From contig DASZZZ010000044.1 in the NCBI GenBank assembly GCA_036260375.1, positions 54,259 through 118,258 of the forward strand: a DNA stretch of 64,000 nt, in the 5' to 3' direction. This document shows positions 23,976 through 32,720 of the stretch, piece after piece; the stretch's first letter is position 1, and the number at the start of each line of letters is the position of its first letter. The notes under the pieces were generated by a model. That model saw nothing but the letters and a program-made list of their open reading frames with translations. It did no database searches and was not told the origin of the DNA. The stretch is from DASZZZ01 sp036260375. GTDB taxonomy: Bacteria > Actinomycetota > CADDZG01 > WHSQ01. Made by a program: the position numbers and the translations under genes.

Positions 23976-24763
23976 CGGTCGACGGCGTCTCGCTGCCGTT
24001 CGACGACGCCGGTGCGGGCGCGGCGGTCGTGTTCGTGCACGGTCATCCCTTCGACCGCTCGATGTGGCGTCCGCAGCTCGCGCACCTCGCCGCGACCGGC
24101 CGGCGCGGCGTCGCGCCCGACCTGCGCGGCTACGGGGACGCGACGGTCGTGCCCGGCGTGACGACGCTCGACGTGTTCGCACGCGACGTCGTCGCGCTGA
24201 TGGACCACCTGGAGCTGCGCGACGCCGTGCTCGTCGGGCTCTCGATGGGAGGTCAGATCGTCCTCGAGCTGTACCGCCTCGCCCCCGAGCGCGTCGCCGG
24301 GCTGGTGCTCGCCGACACGTCGGCGCGCGCCGAGACGCCGGCGGGCCGCGCGCATCGCAACGACACCGCCGACCGCCTCCTGCGCGACGGCATGGCGCCG
24401 TACGCGCACGAGATGCTGCCGCGGATGGTGGCGCCGCAGCACGTCGCGGCGCGATCCGGCGTCGCCGAGCACGTCCTCGGGATGATGCTGGCGACGTCGC
24501 CCGACGGCGCGGCCGCGGCGCTGCGCGGCCGCGCCGAGCGCCCCGACTACGTCGCGCTGCTCGAGCGCGTCACGGTGCCGGCCCTCGTGGTCGTCGGCGA
24601 TCGCGACGAGCTCACCCCGTTGGCCGAGGCCCGCCTGATGCACGAGCGCGTCACGGGGTCGCGACTCGCCGTGATCGAGGGGGCCGGGCACCTTCCGAAC
24701 CTCGAGCGACCGGACGCGTTCGACGCGGCCCTGGATGCCTTCCTCGACGACCACTTCGCGTAG
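23963..24763 (+). CDS. Alpha/beta-fold hydrolase
   Basis: 266 residues from GTG 23963, behind GGAGGG inside the end of the GNAT gene. The oxyanion stretch VVFVHGHPFDRSMWRPQLAH, the nucleophile elbow VLVGLSMGGQIVLELYRLAP (Ser near 92), the acid in VVVGDRDELTP and the His in IEGAGHLPNLERP form a complete catalytic triad. Most like 3-oxoadipate enol-lactonase and other small esterase/lactonase relatives. Substrate not known. Third gene of the TetR-GNAT-hydrolase unit, all translationally overlapping. Confidence 0.85.
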   Translation: MPAVTVDGVSLPFDDAGAGAAVVFVHGHPFDRSMWRPQLAHLAATGRRGVAPDLRGYGDATVVPGVTTLDVFARDVVALMDHLELRDAVLVGLSMGGQIVLELYRLAPERVAGLVLADTSARAETPAGRAHRNDTADRLLRDGMAPYAHEMLPRMVAPQHVAARSGVAEHVLGMMLATSPDGAAAALRGRAERPDYVALLERVTVPALVVVGDRDELTPLAEARLMHERVTGSRLAVIEGAGHLPNLERPDAFDAALDAFLDDHFA

Positions 24764-24886
24764 CATGCGCGACCGCCGGCGGGCACGACGCGCACGGCCA
24801 CTCGTGGCTCGTGGCGGACGGGGGCGGCGAGGTCGCGCGCCGACCGATCGCGAACCGACGACAGGCCCTCGAAGAAAGGACGCCAC

Positions 24887-25243
24887 GTGGACAAGGTGAA
24901 CCTCGCGCAGAAGCTCGCCCAGTTCGACGAGCACTTCAGCCCCAAGACCGTCGCGACGCTCAACGACTACGAGATCCACGTCGTCAAGGCGCTCGGCGAG
25001 TTCGTGTGGCACAAGCACGACGACACCGACGACTTCTTCCTCGTGATCGACGGACGGCTCACGATCCAGATGCGAGACCGCGACGTCGAGCTCGGGCCCG
25101 GCGAGTTGTTCGTCGTGCCGAGGGGCGTCGAGCACTGCCCGCGCTGCGACGAGGAGACGCACGTGCTGCTGATCGAGCCGCGCGGGACGCCCAACACGGG
25201 CGACGCCGGCGGGGACCGGACCGCGACGCCCGAGCGCATCTAG
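24887..25243 (+). CDS. Single-domain cupin
   Basis: 118 residues from GTG 24887 behind GAAAGGA. A cupin barrel with both motifs: EFVWHKHDDTDDFFLVIDGR (G-x5-H-x-H-x-E-like, here HKHDDTDDF with Asp instead of Glu) and ELFVVPRGVEHCPRCDEETH (P-x-G-x2-H). Three metal-binding His are conserved. Such short cupins include mannose-6-phosphate isomerase-like and many small proteins of unknown function. It lies 123 bp after the hydrolase; that gap contains no gene that I can support. Confidence 0.8.
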   Translation: MDKVNLAQKLAQFDEHFSPKTVATLNDYEIHVVKALGEFVWHKHDDTDDFFLVIDGRLTIQMRDRDVELGPGELFVVPRGVEHCPRCDEETHVLLIEPRGTPNTGDAGGDRTATPERI

Positions 25244-25257
25244 GCGCGCGGCCTAGA
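25239..25257. terminator. Short hairpin between convergent genes
   Basis: TCTAGGC (25239-25245) and GCCTAGA (25251-25257) form a 7-bp stem with loop GCGCG that spans both stop codons of the convergent cupin and MocR genes. A weak but symmetric candidate terminator. Confidence 0.35.
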
Positions 25258-26695
25258 CCACCACTTGGACCGGCACGCGCTCGGCGGCGCCGCTACCGTC
25301 GAACGCGTCCCACGCGGCGCGCAGCCGCGCGACCGCGACGCGCAGCGCGTCGGGCTCCGCCACGAACGAGATCCGTACGTGCCCGGCCGTCGAGTCGTCC
25401 GGCGACATCCTGCGTCCCGACAGCACGCGGACGCCGTGGCTCAGCGCGACCGCGGCGAACGCGTCGGCGTCGCCGTGCGGAAGCCGCGCCCACAGGAACG
25501 GCCCTCCGCGCGGCGGCACGAACGACCACTCCGGCAATTCGCGCCGCAGCAACGCCGCCACGAGCTCGAGGCGCTGCGACAGCTGCGACCGCCGTACCGC
25601 CGCGAACGAGTCGGTCTCCCCCACGAGGCGCTCCGCGACGAGCTGGCTGAGCTGCGACGAGCCGAGGTCCGCGACGACCTTCATGCGCGCGAGCCGACCG
25701 ATCAGCGGGCGCGACGCGCGCACCCAACCGACCCGCAGCCCGGGCCAGAACAGCTTGCTGAACGAGCCGATCGTCACGACGTTGTCGCCGCCGGACGACG
25801 CCAGCAGCGAGCGCGGCCGCGCGTCGAAGACGAGGTCGCTCATCGTCATGTCGTCGACGACGGGCGCGCCCGCGCGCGCGGCGAGCCGCGCGACCGCGCG
25901 CCGTCCGGCGTCGTCCATGACGCCTCCGGTCGGGTTGTGGCAGCGCGTCATGAGGTACGCGAGGCGCACCGGGAACCGCTCGAGCTTGTCGCGCAGCTCG
26001 GCGAGCCGCACGCCCTCGTCGCCGGTGTCGACCCCGATCACGCGCGCGCCAGCGGCGCGCGCCGCGTCGAGCGCGCCGGCGTAGGTCGGGTTCTCCACGA
26101 CGATCGCGCCGCGGTCGCGGCCGAAGAACGTGAACAGCAGCTCGACCGCCTGCTGCGCGCCGGTGGTCACGAGGATCTCGTCGGGATCGGTCGGCAGCCC
26201 GAGCGCGCGGTAGCGCCCCGCGATCGCGGCCCTCAGCCCGGGGAGACCGAGCGGCTCGTACGGCGACCCTTCGGCGAGCCTCCTGACGTCCGGCGACTCC
26301 ACTCGCAGGAGGTCGTCGCGCAACCCCTCGACGCTGGCGACGGCCGAGCTGGAGCAGTCGACCACGCCGTCGGTCGGGTCGCCGAGGAGTCTCAGCGTGG
26401 GCGTCACGACGGGCGGCATCGAGGCGCCCGCGACCTTCGACGGCGACACCCTCGTGCCGCTGCCGCGCGCGCTCTCGACGAGGCCCTCGTCGCGCAGGAC
26501 GCGGTACGCGGACACGACGGTCGTCCGGCTGACGCCGAGCGTGCGGGCGAGATCGCGCTCCGACGGGAGCCGCGCCGGCGCCCCGATGTCGCCGCGCCGG
26601 ATCGCGTCGCGCACCGCGCGCGCGAGGCGCTGGTAGAGGGGGCCGCGCGCGTGGGCCCAACCGCCCAGCACGAAGACGACGTCCTTGGCATCCAT
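25253..26695 (-). CDS. MocR/PdxR-type GntR regulator with aminotransferase domain
   Basis: 480 residues from ATG 26695. Residues 1-85 are a GntR winged helix (LYQRLARAVRDAIRRGDIGA, LPSERDLARTLGVSRTTVVS, AYRVLRDEGLVESARGSGTR). Residues 110-480 are a fold-type I aminotransferase domain with VTTGAQQAVELLFTFF, MTRCHNPTGGVMDD, and the PLP lysine in TIGSFSKLFWPGLRVGW. MocR proteins sense PLP or amino compounds and control vitamin B6, GABA, taurine or similar genes. It faces a five-gene unit in which two products are PLP enzymes; inverted repeat CCAATC/GATTGG lies between. Confidence 0.9.
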   Translation of the reverse strand: MDAKDVVFVLGGWAHARGPLYQRLARAVRDAIRRGDIGAPARLPSERDLARTLGVSRTTVVSAYRVLRDEGLVESARGSGTRVSPSKVAGASMPPVVTPTLRLLGDPTDGVVDCSSSAVASVEGLRDDLLRVESPDVRRLAEGSPYEPLGLPGLRAAIAGRYRALGLPTDPDEILVTTGAQQAVELLFTFFGRDRGAIVVENPTYAGALDAARAAGARVIGVDTGDEGVRLAELRDKLERFPVRLAYLMTRCHNPTGGVMDDAGRRAVARLAARAGAPVVDDMTMSDLVFDARPRSLLASSGGDNVVTIGSFSKLFWPGLRVGWVRASRPLIGRLARMKVVADLGSSQLSQLVAERLVGETDSFAAVRRSQLSQRLELVAALLRRELPEWSFVPPRGGPFLWARLPHGDADAFAAVALSHGVRVLSGRRMSPDDSTAGHVRISFVAEPDALRVAVARLRAAWDAFDGSGAAERVPVQVVV

Positions 26696-26701
26696 TGGCA
26701 C

Positions 26702-26720
26702 CCAATCTTCCGCCGATTGG
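26702..26720. promoter_or_regulatory. Inverted repeat in mocR divergent promoter
   Basis: CCAATC (26702-26707) and GATTGG (26715-26720) are separated by seven bases; CCATTGG at 26693-26699 and CTATGG at 26721-26726 extend the symmetry loosely. The site lies 6 bp from the mocR start and 40 bp from the peroxiredoxin start. CACACT at 26748-26753 may be the -10 box of the divergent gene. Confidence 0.45.
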
Positions 26721-26760
26721 CTATGGAAAACAAGGCCAACATCCTCGCACACTGGCGGCC

Positions 26761-27351
26761 ATGGACCGCTTCACGACCCCCCAGGCGAGGCCGCTTCCGC
26801 CGCATCTGCCCGCTCCGGTCGACGATGGCGCCGCCGATCACCTCGTCGGCCGCGCCATCCCCCCGCTCGAGCTGCCGTCCACGGTCGGCGGCTCGATCGA
26901 CCTCGCGGCGCGTGCGGCGGACGGCCTCGTCCTCTACGCGTTCCCCAAGATGGGCCCGCCCGACGAGCCGGACCCGGCCGGCTGGGCCGACATCCCCGGC
27001 GCCTACGGGTGCACGCAGGAGAGCTGCGCGTTCCGCGACCTCATCGCCGAGTTCGCCGCGCTGGGGCACGCCGTCGTCGGCGTGTCGGCGCAGTCGCCGG
27101 AGAGCCAGCGCGAGGCGCACGAGCGCCTCCACCTGCGCTTCCCGCTCGTCGCCGACCCCGAGCGCCGCCTCGGCGCCGAGCTCGGGCTGCCGACGTTCAC
27201 GGTCGCGGGCATGACGCTGTACCGGCGGCTCACGCTCGTCGCGGCGGCCGGACGCGTCGTCAAGGTGTTCTATCCGGTGTACCCGCCCGACGAGCACCCC
27301 GACGAGGTGCTGCGGTGGCTCCGGCAGCATCGCGGCGTGGGCGCGCAGTGA
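26761..27351 (+). CDS. Peroxiredoxin (BCP/PrxQ-like)
   Basis: 196 residues from ATG 26761. Thioredoxin-fold peroxidase: VLYAFPKMGPPDEPDPAGWA, then GAYGCTQESCAFRDLIAEFA, where GCTxExCxFRD gives the peroxidatic Cys and, five residues later, the resolving Cys of the PrxQ type, and LVADPERRLGAELGLPTFTV. The catalytic Thr lies two residues after nothing usual (C-T). It would reduce peroxides in the cytosol using thioredoxin or mycothiol systems. First gene of the unit facing MocR; next gene begins inside its stop codon (GTGA). Confidence 0.85.
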   Translation: MDRFTTPQARPLPPHLPAPVDDGAADHLVGRAIPPLELPSTVGGSIDLAARAADGLVLYAFPKMGPPDEPDPAGWADIPGAYGCTQESCAFRDLIAEFAALGHAVVGVSAQSPESQREAHERLHLRFPLVADPERRLGAELGLPTFTVAGMTLYRRLTLVAAAGRVVKVFYPVYPPDEHPDEVLRWLRQHRGVGAQ

Positions 27352-27683
27352 TCGTACGGATCTGGAGCACCGGCGTCGACCCCGAGCGCGTCGACGAGTA
27401 CCTGACGTTCGCGCAGCACCGGTCGCTGCCGATGTTCCACGCGCACGACGGCTTCCTCGGCGTGCTGTTCGCCGAGAGCGACGAGAGGTTTGCGACGATC
27501 ACGCTGTGGCGCGACCGTGCGAGCGTCGACGCGCTCGAGCGGTCGCCCACGTACCGCGACACGGTCGCCGACATCCTCGCCGCGGGCTTCCTCACCGGGA
27601 CGCAGACGGTGGAGGTGCTCGACGTCGCCGGCGGCGACCTGACGGACGACGCGATCCACGCGGTGCCGCGACGGGAGCCGTGA
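27348..27683 (+). CDS. Antibiotic biosynthesis monooxygenase-like (ABM/dimeric alpha-beta barrel) protein
   Basis: 111 residues from the GTG overlapping the peroxiredoxin stop. The ferredoxin-like ABM fold is suggested by VRIWSTGVDPERVDEYLTFA, FHAHDGFLGVLFAESDERFA, TITLWRDRASVDALERSPTY and GFLTGTQTVEVLDV. Members are cofactor-free monooxygenases, haem-degrading IsdG-like proteins or stress proteins; here the catalytic pattern cannot be assigned. Coupled by GTGA to both neighbours, so it is made in step with peroxiredoxin and the gamma-synthase-like enzyme. Confidence 0.7.
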   Translation: MIVRIWSTGVDPERVDEYLTFAQHRSLPMFHAHDGFLGVLFAESDERFATITLWRDRASVDALERSPTYRDTVADILAAGFLTGTQTVEVLDVAGGDLTDDAIHAVPRREP

Positions 27684-28924
27684 CCGTGGACGCCGAGCAC
27701 GCACCCACGCTGGAGTCGCTGCTGCTGTACGCGGACGCAGACCCCGACGAGCGCGCGATCGCGCCGCCCCTCTACCAGACGGTGCCGTTCGCGGCCGCGT
27801 CGGCCGACGAGTTCGCCGCCATGAACGACCGCCCGCTGCCCGAGCGCGCCTACCGGCGCAACGGCAACCCGACGCAGCGCCGCCTCGAGAAGGTCGTCGC
27901 GCGCCTCGAGGGCGCCGAGGCCGCGGTCGCGACCGCGTCCGGGATGGGCGCGATGACGACCGCGATCCTGGCGCTGCTCGAGAGCGGCGACCACGTCGTC
28001 GCGCAGCGCAGCGGCTACGGCGGCACGTTGACGTTGCTGCAGAAGCTCGCGCCGCGCTTCGGCGTCACCACGACGTTCGTCGACCAGACCGACGTCGCCG
28101 CGTTCGAGGGCGCGCTCACGCCACGCACTCGCCTGATCGTGCTCGAGACGCCGAGCAACCCGCTGCTGCAACTCACGGACCTCGCCGCGGTCGCGGCCGT
28201 CGCGCGCGCCCGCGGCATCCTCACGCTCGTCGACAACACGATCGCCACGCCGGTCGACCAGCGGCCGCTCGCGCTCGGCGTCGACCTCGTCATGCACAGC
28301 GTGACCAAGGCGCTGTCGGGCCACTCCGACGTCCTCGCGGGGATCGTGGCCGGGCGGCGCGAGATCGTCGAGCGCATCTGGGACACGCACGTCGTCGTCG
28401 GCGCGGTGATCAGCCCGTTCGACGCGTGGCTCGCGCTGCGCGGGATACGCACGCTGGCGATGCGCGTGGAGTGGCAGGACCGGCTCGCGCTGTCCGTCGC
28501 CCGGTTCCTGGAGGGGCACGCCGCGATCACGCGCGTCAACTATCCCGGCCTCGAGAGTCATCCCCAGCACGACCTCGCGCGGCGGCAGATGCGCGGCCAC
28601 GGCAGCGTCGTGAGCTTCGAGCTCGACGGCGGGTTCGCCGCGGCCGACGCGTTCGTCGGCTCCCTTCGTCTCGCGCAGCGGTCGTCGAGCCTCGGCGGCA
28701 CCCGGTCGCTCGTCGTCCAGCCGGCGGCGATGTGGGCGCACTACATGGACGACGAGCACCTCGACGACGCGGGCGTGCCGCCGGGCCTGGTGCGCCTCTC
28801 GGTCGGGCTCGACAACGAGACCGACCTGATCTCCGACCTCGACCGCGCCCTGGGCGCGGCGGACGCCGGCAGGCGGGCCGCGGCGCGCGTCGGACAGGCA
28901 CTGCGAGGGTCGCGGGGCGCGTGA
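27680..28924 (+). CDS. Cys/Met metabolism PLP enzyme (cystathionine gamma-synthase/lyase or methionine gamma-lyase family)
   Basis: 414 residues. Family marks are PPLYQTVPFAAASADEFAAM, YRRNGNPTQRRLEKVVARLE, ATASGMGAMTTAILALLESG, the RSGYGGTLTLL loop, ETPSNPLLQLTDLAAVA, IATPVDQRPLALGVDLVMHS and the PLP lysine in SVTKALSGHSDVLAGI. Whether it makes cystathionine, cleaves it, or eliminates methanethiol cannot be told without the C-terminal specificity residues. The start GTG overlaps the preceding stop. Links sulfur amino acids to the MocR regulator upstream. Confidence 0.88.
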   Translation: MTVDAEHAPTLESLLLYADADPDERAIAPPLYQTVPFAAASADEFAAMNDRPLPERAYRRNGNPTQRRLEKVVARLEGAEAAVATASGMGAMTTAILALLESGDHVVAQRSGYGGTLTLLQKLAPRFGVTTTFVDQTDVAAFEGALTPRTRLIVLETPSNPLLQLTDLAAVAAVARARGILTLVDNTIATPVDQRPLALGVDLVMHSVTKALSGHSDVLAGIVAGRREIVERIWDTHVVVGAVISPFDAWLALRGIRTLAMRVEWQDRLALSVARFLEGHAAITRVNYPGLESHPQHDLARRQMRGHGSVVSFELDGGFAAADAFVGSLRLAQRSSSLGGTRSLVVQPAAMWAHYMDDEHLDDAGVPPGLVRLSVGLDNETDLISDLDRALGAADAGRRAAARVGQALRGSRGA

Positions 28925-30327
28925 CCGAGGCGTCCCGCCTCGTCCGCACGGCGATGCGGCACTGCGAGCGCTGGCTCGACGCCCTCGGCGAGCGCCCGGT
29001 CGCCCCGCCGGTCGACGACGACGAGCTCGCGCGCGCGTTCGACGACGATCTCCCCGCGGAGCCGGCCGACGTCCACGCGGTCGTCGACGACCTCGCGGCG
29101 CGCGCCGACGCGGGGCTCGTCGCGTCGCCGGGGCCGCGCTACTTCGGCTTCGTCACCGGCGGGGCGCATCCGGCGGCGCTGGCGGCCGACTGGCTGACGT
29201 CCGCGTGGGACCAGGTCGCGACGTCGTACGCCGGTGCGCCGGCGGCGGCCGTGATCGAGGACGTCACCGCGCGCTGGCTGCTCGAGCTCCTCGACCTGCC
29301 GCGCACGTCGTCGGTCGGTTTCACGACCGGCGCGACCACGGCCAACCTCACCGCGCTCGCCGCGGCACGGCGCGCGGTCCTGCTGCGCGTCGGGTGGGAC
29401 CTCGACGACCAGGGCCTCGCCGGCGCGCCGCCCGTCCACGTCGTCGCCGGCGAGCAGCGGCACTCCACGATCGACGGCGTTCTGCGCCTGCTCGGGATCG
29501 GGGCCGCCGACGTCACGGTCGTCCCGGTCGACGACCAGGGCCGGGTGCTCGCCGACGCCTTCGCCGCCGCGCTCGACGCCCGCCCGGGGCCCGCGCTCGC
29601 GATCGCGCAATGCGGCAACGTCGCGACCGGGGCGTTCGACCCGATCGAGGACGTCGCGCGCGCGGCCGCGAAGCGCGGCGCGTGGTTGCACGTCGACGGC
29701 GCGTTCGGACTGTGGGCGCGCGCCGCGCGCGGCCTGCGTCACGCGACGCGCGGAGTCGAGGCGGCCGACTCGTGGGCGGTCGACGCGCACAAGTGGCTCA
29801 ACGTCCCCTACGACTGCGGCTTCGTCGTCGTGCGCGACGCGGACGCGCACGAGGCCGTCGTGCGCAAGGGCGGGTCGTACGCGATGACGGCGCCGCGCGG
29901 GCGGCGCGACGGAAGCCACTGGGTTCCGGAGTTCTCGCGCCGGGCGCGCGCCATCCCGGTCTACGCGGTCCTGCGCGCGCTGGGGAGATCGGGCGTCGAC
30001 GAGCTCGTCACGCGGTGCTGTCGCCTCGCGCGGCGCTTCGCACGCGCGGTCGCGCACGACCCCGGCGTCGAGGTGCTCAACGACGTCGTGCTCAACCAGG
30101 TCCTGCTGGCGTTCCCGTGCGACGGCGACGAGCGGCGTCACGCCGCGCGGGTCATCCGGGCGGTGCACGCCGACGGGACGTTCTGGGCCGGCAGCACGGA
30201 GTGGAACGGGCGCCTGTGCATGCGCGTGTCGGTCAGCAACTGGTCGACGACCGAAGCCGACGTCGATCGCTCCGCGGAACGCCTGCTGGCGATCGTCGCC
30301 GAGGCTCGGGAGCACGATGTCTCGTGA
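28921..30327 (+). CDS. PLP-dependent decarboxylase/aminotransferase-fold enzyme
   Basis: 468 residues, GTG overlapping the preceding stop. Related to group II decarboxylases: PGPRYFGFVTGGAHPAALAA, VGFTTGATTANLTALAAARR, LAIAQCGNVATGAFDPIEDV, LHVDGAFGLWARAARG with the Asp, and VDAHKWLNVPYDCGFVVVRD with the Schiff-base lysine. Sequences of this sort include L-2,4-diaminobutyrate and tyrosine-like decarboxylases and many uncharacterised enzymes of amino-acid catabolism. Distinct from the decarboxylase at 12834-14270. Position suggests conversion of an amino acid delivered by or linked to the gamma-synthase-like enzyme. Confidence 0.85.
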   Translation: MTEASRLVRTAMRHCERWLDALGERPVAPPVDDDELARAFDDDLPAEPADVHAVVDDLAARADAGLVASPGPRYFGFVTGGAHPAALAADWLTSAWDQVATSYAGAPAAAVIEDVTARWLLELLDLPRTSSVGFTTGATTANLTALAAARRAVLLRVGWDLDDQGLAGAPPVHVVAGEQRHSTIDGVLRLLGIGAADVTVVPVDDQGRVLADAFAAALDARPGPALAIAQCGNVATGAFDPIEDVARAAAKRGAWLHVDGAFGLWARAARGLRHATRGVEAADSWAVDAHKWLNVPYDCGFVVVRDADAHEAVVRKGGSYAMTAPRGRRDGSHWVPEFSRRARAIPVYAVLRALGRSGVDELVTRCCRLARRFARAVAHDPGVEVLNDVVLNQVLLAFPCDGDERRHAARVIRAVHADGTFWAGSTEWNGRLCMRVSVSNWSTTEADVDRSAERLLAIVAEAREHDVS

Positions 30328-31270
30328 CGCGATGCGGCGACGCGATCCGTTGGGGCTCGCGCGCGGCCATCGCACGCTGAGGCGACGACCGTACCGGGCA
30401 GGTGAGTGGATGACGCCGTCGTGGAGCTCTCCGGAGAACGACGGCGTCGTGCGCGTCGGCGTCGTCGCCGACCTCCACCACGACGTCGCCGGGGGGCGGC
30501 CGCCGCGACGGTGGCACAACGACTACGAGCCCGAGCTCGTCGAGGAACGGCTCGAGCGCGGACTCGACCTGTTGCACGGAGCCGGGGCACGCGGCCTGCT
30601 CGTGCTGGGCGACGTGTCCGAGCGCGGCGACGACGCCTCGACCGCGCGCGTGCTGGAGGCGTGCCGGGACGCGTTCGAACACGTCGGCGTCGTGCCCGGC
30701 AACCACGACGGACCGCAGCTGGCGCCGATCGCGCGCGCGCGCGGCGCGCGCGCACTCGCCGACGACGACTTCGCGCTCGGCCACGTCGTCGTCGGCGGCG
30801 TCGGCGTCGCGCCCGCCGGCGGCACCACGTCGCGCTTCGCGTCGAGTCACGTGCGCATCGCCGACGGCTCGTCGTTGGTCGCGAGCCACTTCCCGCTCGT
30901 GCCGCTCGCCGACGAGTTCGCCGCCGCGGGGTTGTCGTATCCCGGCGACCTCGTCGATCGCGCCGCGGTGCGCGCGGTCGTGCGGCGGCACGCGGCCCCC
31001 GTCGTCGTCGTGAGCGGGCACGTGCACGGGCGCACGGCGCGGGCCGACGGGGAGCTGCTGCAGCTGACGGTCGCCGCTCTCGTAGAGGCGCCCTACGAGG
31101 TCTCGGTCGTCGAGGTGTCGACGACGCAAGCTCTCACCGTGACGCGCCGCGCGTTGCGCCTCGGGCCCCCGAAGCCGTTCGAGCCGGTGTTCACGCGCTC
31201 CGACGAGACGTGGACGTGGACCGGGGCGCGCTGGCACCGGCTCGACGCCCCGGACACGGCGCGGGCCTAG
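30317..31270 (+). CDS. Calcineurin-like metallophosphoesterase
   Basis: 317 residues from ATG 30317, with GGGAG four bases upstream and an 11-bp overlap with the decarboxylase gene; ATG 30410 is another possibility. The five metal-binding blocks are visible: VRVGVVADLHHDVA, LLVLGDVSERGDD, GVVPGNHDGPQL, VASHFPLVPLAD and VVSGHVHGRTAR. The domain covers about residues 45-260, followed by a beta C-terminal tail. Two-metal phosphodiesterase or phosphatase on a nucleotide, phospholipid or protein; substrate unknown. Last gene of the unit; convergent with the Lrp gene (4-bp overlap). Confidence 0.85.
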   Translation: MSRDAMRRRDPLGLARGHRTLRRRPYRAGEWMTPSWSSPENDGVVRVGVVADLHHDVAGGRPPRRWHNDYEPELVEERLERGLDLLHGAGARGLLVLGDVSERGDDASTARVLEACRDAFEHVGVVPGNHDGPQLAPIARARGARALADDDFALGHVVVGGVGVAPAGGTTSRFASSHVRIADGSSLVASHFPLVPLADEFAAAGLSYPGDLVDRAAVRAVVRRHAAPVVVVSGHVHGRTARADGELLQLTVAALVEAPYEVSVVEVSTTQALTVTRRALRLGPPKPFEPVFTRSDETWTWTGARWHRLDAPDTARA

Positions 31271-31698
31271 AGCGGGAAACCGCGCCGCGGCACGGGCGTG
31301 GAGTTGACGATCGACGTCGTCGTGCGCCCGAACGGGGTGAAGCGATCGACGAGATCTTCGAGCTCGTCGATCGAGCGCAACACGACGGTGAGCACGTAGC
31401 AGTCCTCGCCCGTGACGCGATGGCACTCGATCACCTCGGGGATCGACGTCGCCGCTGCGGAAACGCTCTTCATCTGCCCCGAGTCGGGGCGTATGCGGAC
31501 GATCGCGGTGAGGTCGTAGCCGAGCGCCCTGCGGTCGAGCTCGGCGCGGTACCCGAGCACGACGCCGTCGTCCTCGAGGCGGCGGAGGCGGTCGGCGACG
31601 GCGCTGGCGGAGAGACCGACGCGCGTCCCGAGCTCGCTGCGGGTGACGCGGGCGTCGTCCTGGAGCGCCGCAAGCAATTTCCGGTCGATCTCGTCCAT
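31267..31698 (-). CDS. Lrp/AsnC family transcriptional regulator
   Basis: 143 residues (ATG 31698; a GTG three bases earlier is possible). The N-terminal helix-turn-helix is MDEIDRKLLAALQDDARVTR, ELGTRVGLSASAVADRLRRL, EDDGVVLGYRAELDRRALG; the C-terminal RAM ligand domain includes VIECHRVTGEDCYVLTVVLR and LVDRFTPFGRTTTSIVNSTP. Lrp proteins bind amino acids and form octamers on DNA. It is divergent from an RhtA-like exporter 113 bp away, a common arrangement in which Lrp activates amino-acid export (as LysG/LysE or Lrp/BrnFE do). Confidence 0.9.
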   Translation of the reverse strand: MDEIDRKLLAALQDDARVTRSELGTRVGLSASAVADRLRRLEDDGVVLGYRAELDRRALGYDLTAIVRIRPDSGQMKSVSAAATSIPEVIECHRVTGEDCYVLTVVLRSIDELEDLVDRFTPFGRTTTSIVNSTPVPRRGFPL

Positions 31699-31811
31699 CA
31701 CGCTCCGATCTTGCGCGAGAGGGCCGGTTTTCCGTCGATTCCACGGAGCAAGGGCCTGACGACGCCGATCGTGGCATTCCGCCCGTCCGCCGTCAAGGTC
31801 ACACTGGGGAC

Positions 31812-32717
31812 ATGCGACGCGCCCCGGTCCGAGTCGACGCGATCCCCCCTCACGCGTTCTTCGTCGTGAGCGCGGTGTTCCACTACCTCGGTCCCGCGTT
31901 CGCGGTCCTGCTGTTCGCGCGCGTCGACCCGCTCGGCGTCGCGTGGCTGCGCATCGCGACCGCGGCCGCGGTGTTCGCGCTGTGGCGCCGGCCGTGGCGC
32001 TTCTGGGGCGCGCTCGGGCGCGACGGGCGACGCACGGTCGTCGCGTGGGCGTGCGCGCTCGCGGCCATGAACTCGTTCTTCTACCTCTCGATCGACCGCC
32101 TGCCGCTGAGCACGGTCGCGGCGATCGAGTTCGCCGGTCCCATCGCGCTCGCCGCGGTCGGCGTGCGGAGCCGGCGCAACGCGCTGGCGCTCGTGCTCGC
32201 GGTCGCCGGCGTGTACACGCTGACCGGCATCAGGATCGCCGGGGAGCCGGCCGGCTTCGCGTTCGCGTTCGCCAACGCCGCGCTGTTCGCGGTCTACGTC
32301 GTCCTCGGCCACCGCGCCGCGAACCACGCCGGCGTCTCGGGCATCGACGCGCTCGGCGCGTCGATGCTCGTGGCGGCCGCGATCGCGACGCCGTTCGGCG
32401 TGTGGGACGCGCCGCGCGCGCTTCTCGACCCGCTCGCGATCGCGGCGGGGGCCGGCGTCGGCGTGACGTCGTCCGTGATCCCGTACGTGTGCGACCAGCT
32501 CGCCCTCGCCCGGCTGTCGCGCGCGACGTACGCGTTGTTCGTAGCGCTGCTTCCCGCAACCGCCACGGTCGTCGGGCTCGTGGTGCTCGGCCAGGTCCCG
32601 GGGGTCGCCGAGCTCGCCGGCGTGGCGCTCGTCGTCGCCGGCGTCGCGGTCCACCAGGAGCGCGCGACGCGCCCCGAGGTCCCCGTCACCGCGGCGCCGG
32701 CGCCCGCGCCGAGCTAG
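31812..32717 (+). CDS. EamA/RhtA-like DMT exporter
   Basis: 301 residues with ten membrane helices: HAFFVVSAVFHYLGPAFAVL at the start, VAWACALAAMNSFFYLSIDR, TVAAIEFAGPIALAAVGV, ALALVLAVAGVYTLTG, FAFANAALFAVYVVLGH and SRATYALFVALLPATATVVG. AMNSFFYLSIDRLPLSTVAA and IEFAGPIALA are close to RhtA (threonine/homoserine efflux). The ATG follows CACACT by six bases, perhaps a leaderless start. Together with the divergent Lrp regulator it may act as an amino-acid overflow valve; the substrate is inference. Confidence 0.85.
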   Translation: MRRAPVRVDAIPPHAFFVVSAVFHYLGPAFAVLLFARVDPLGVAWLRIATAAAVFALWRRPWRFWGALGRDGRRTVVAWACALAAMNSFFYLSIDRLPLSTVAAIEFAGPIALAAVGVRSRRNALALVLAVAGVYTLTGIRIAGEPAGFAFAFANAALFAVYVVLGHRAANHAGVSGIDALGASMLVAAAIATPFGVWDAPRALLDPLAIAAGAGVGVTSSVIPYVCDQLALARLSRATYALFVALLPATATVVGLVVLGQVPGVAELAGVALVVAGVAVHQERATRPEVPVTAAPAPAPS

Positions 32718-32720
32718 GTG

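Noticed and set aside
25265..27214. A 649-codon plus-strand frame across the MocR gene
   Set aside because: Its translation is a low-complexity Arg/Ala/Val shadow, while the minus strand reads a complete MocR protein.
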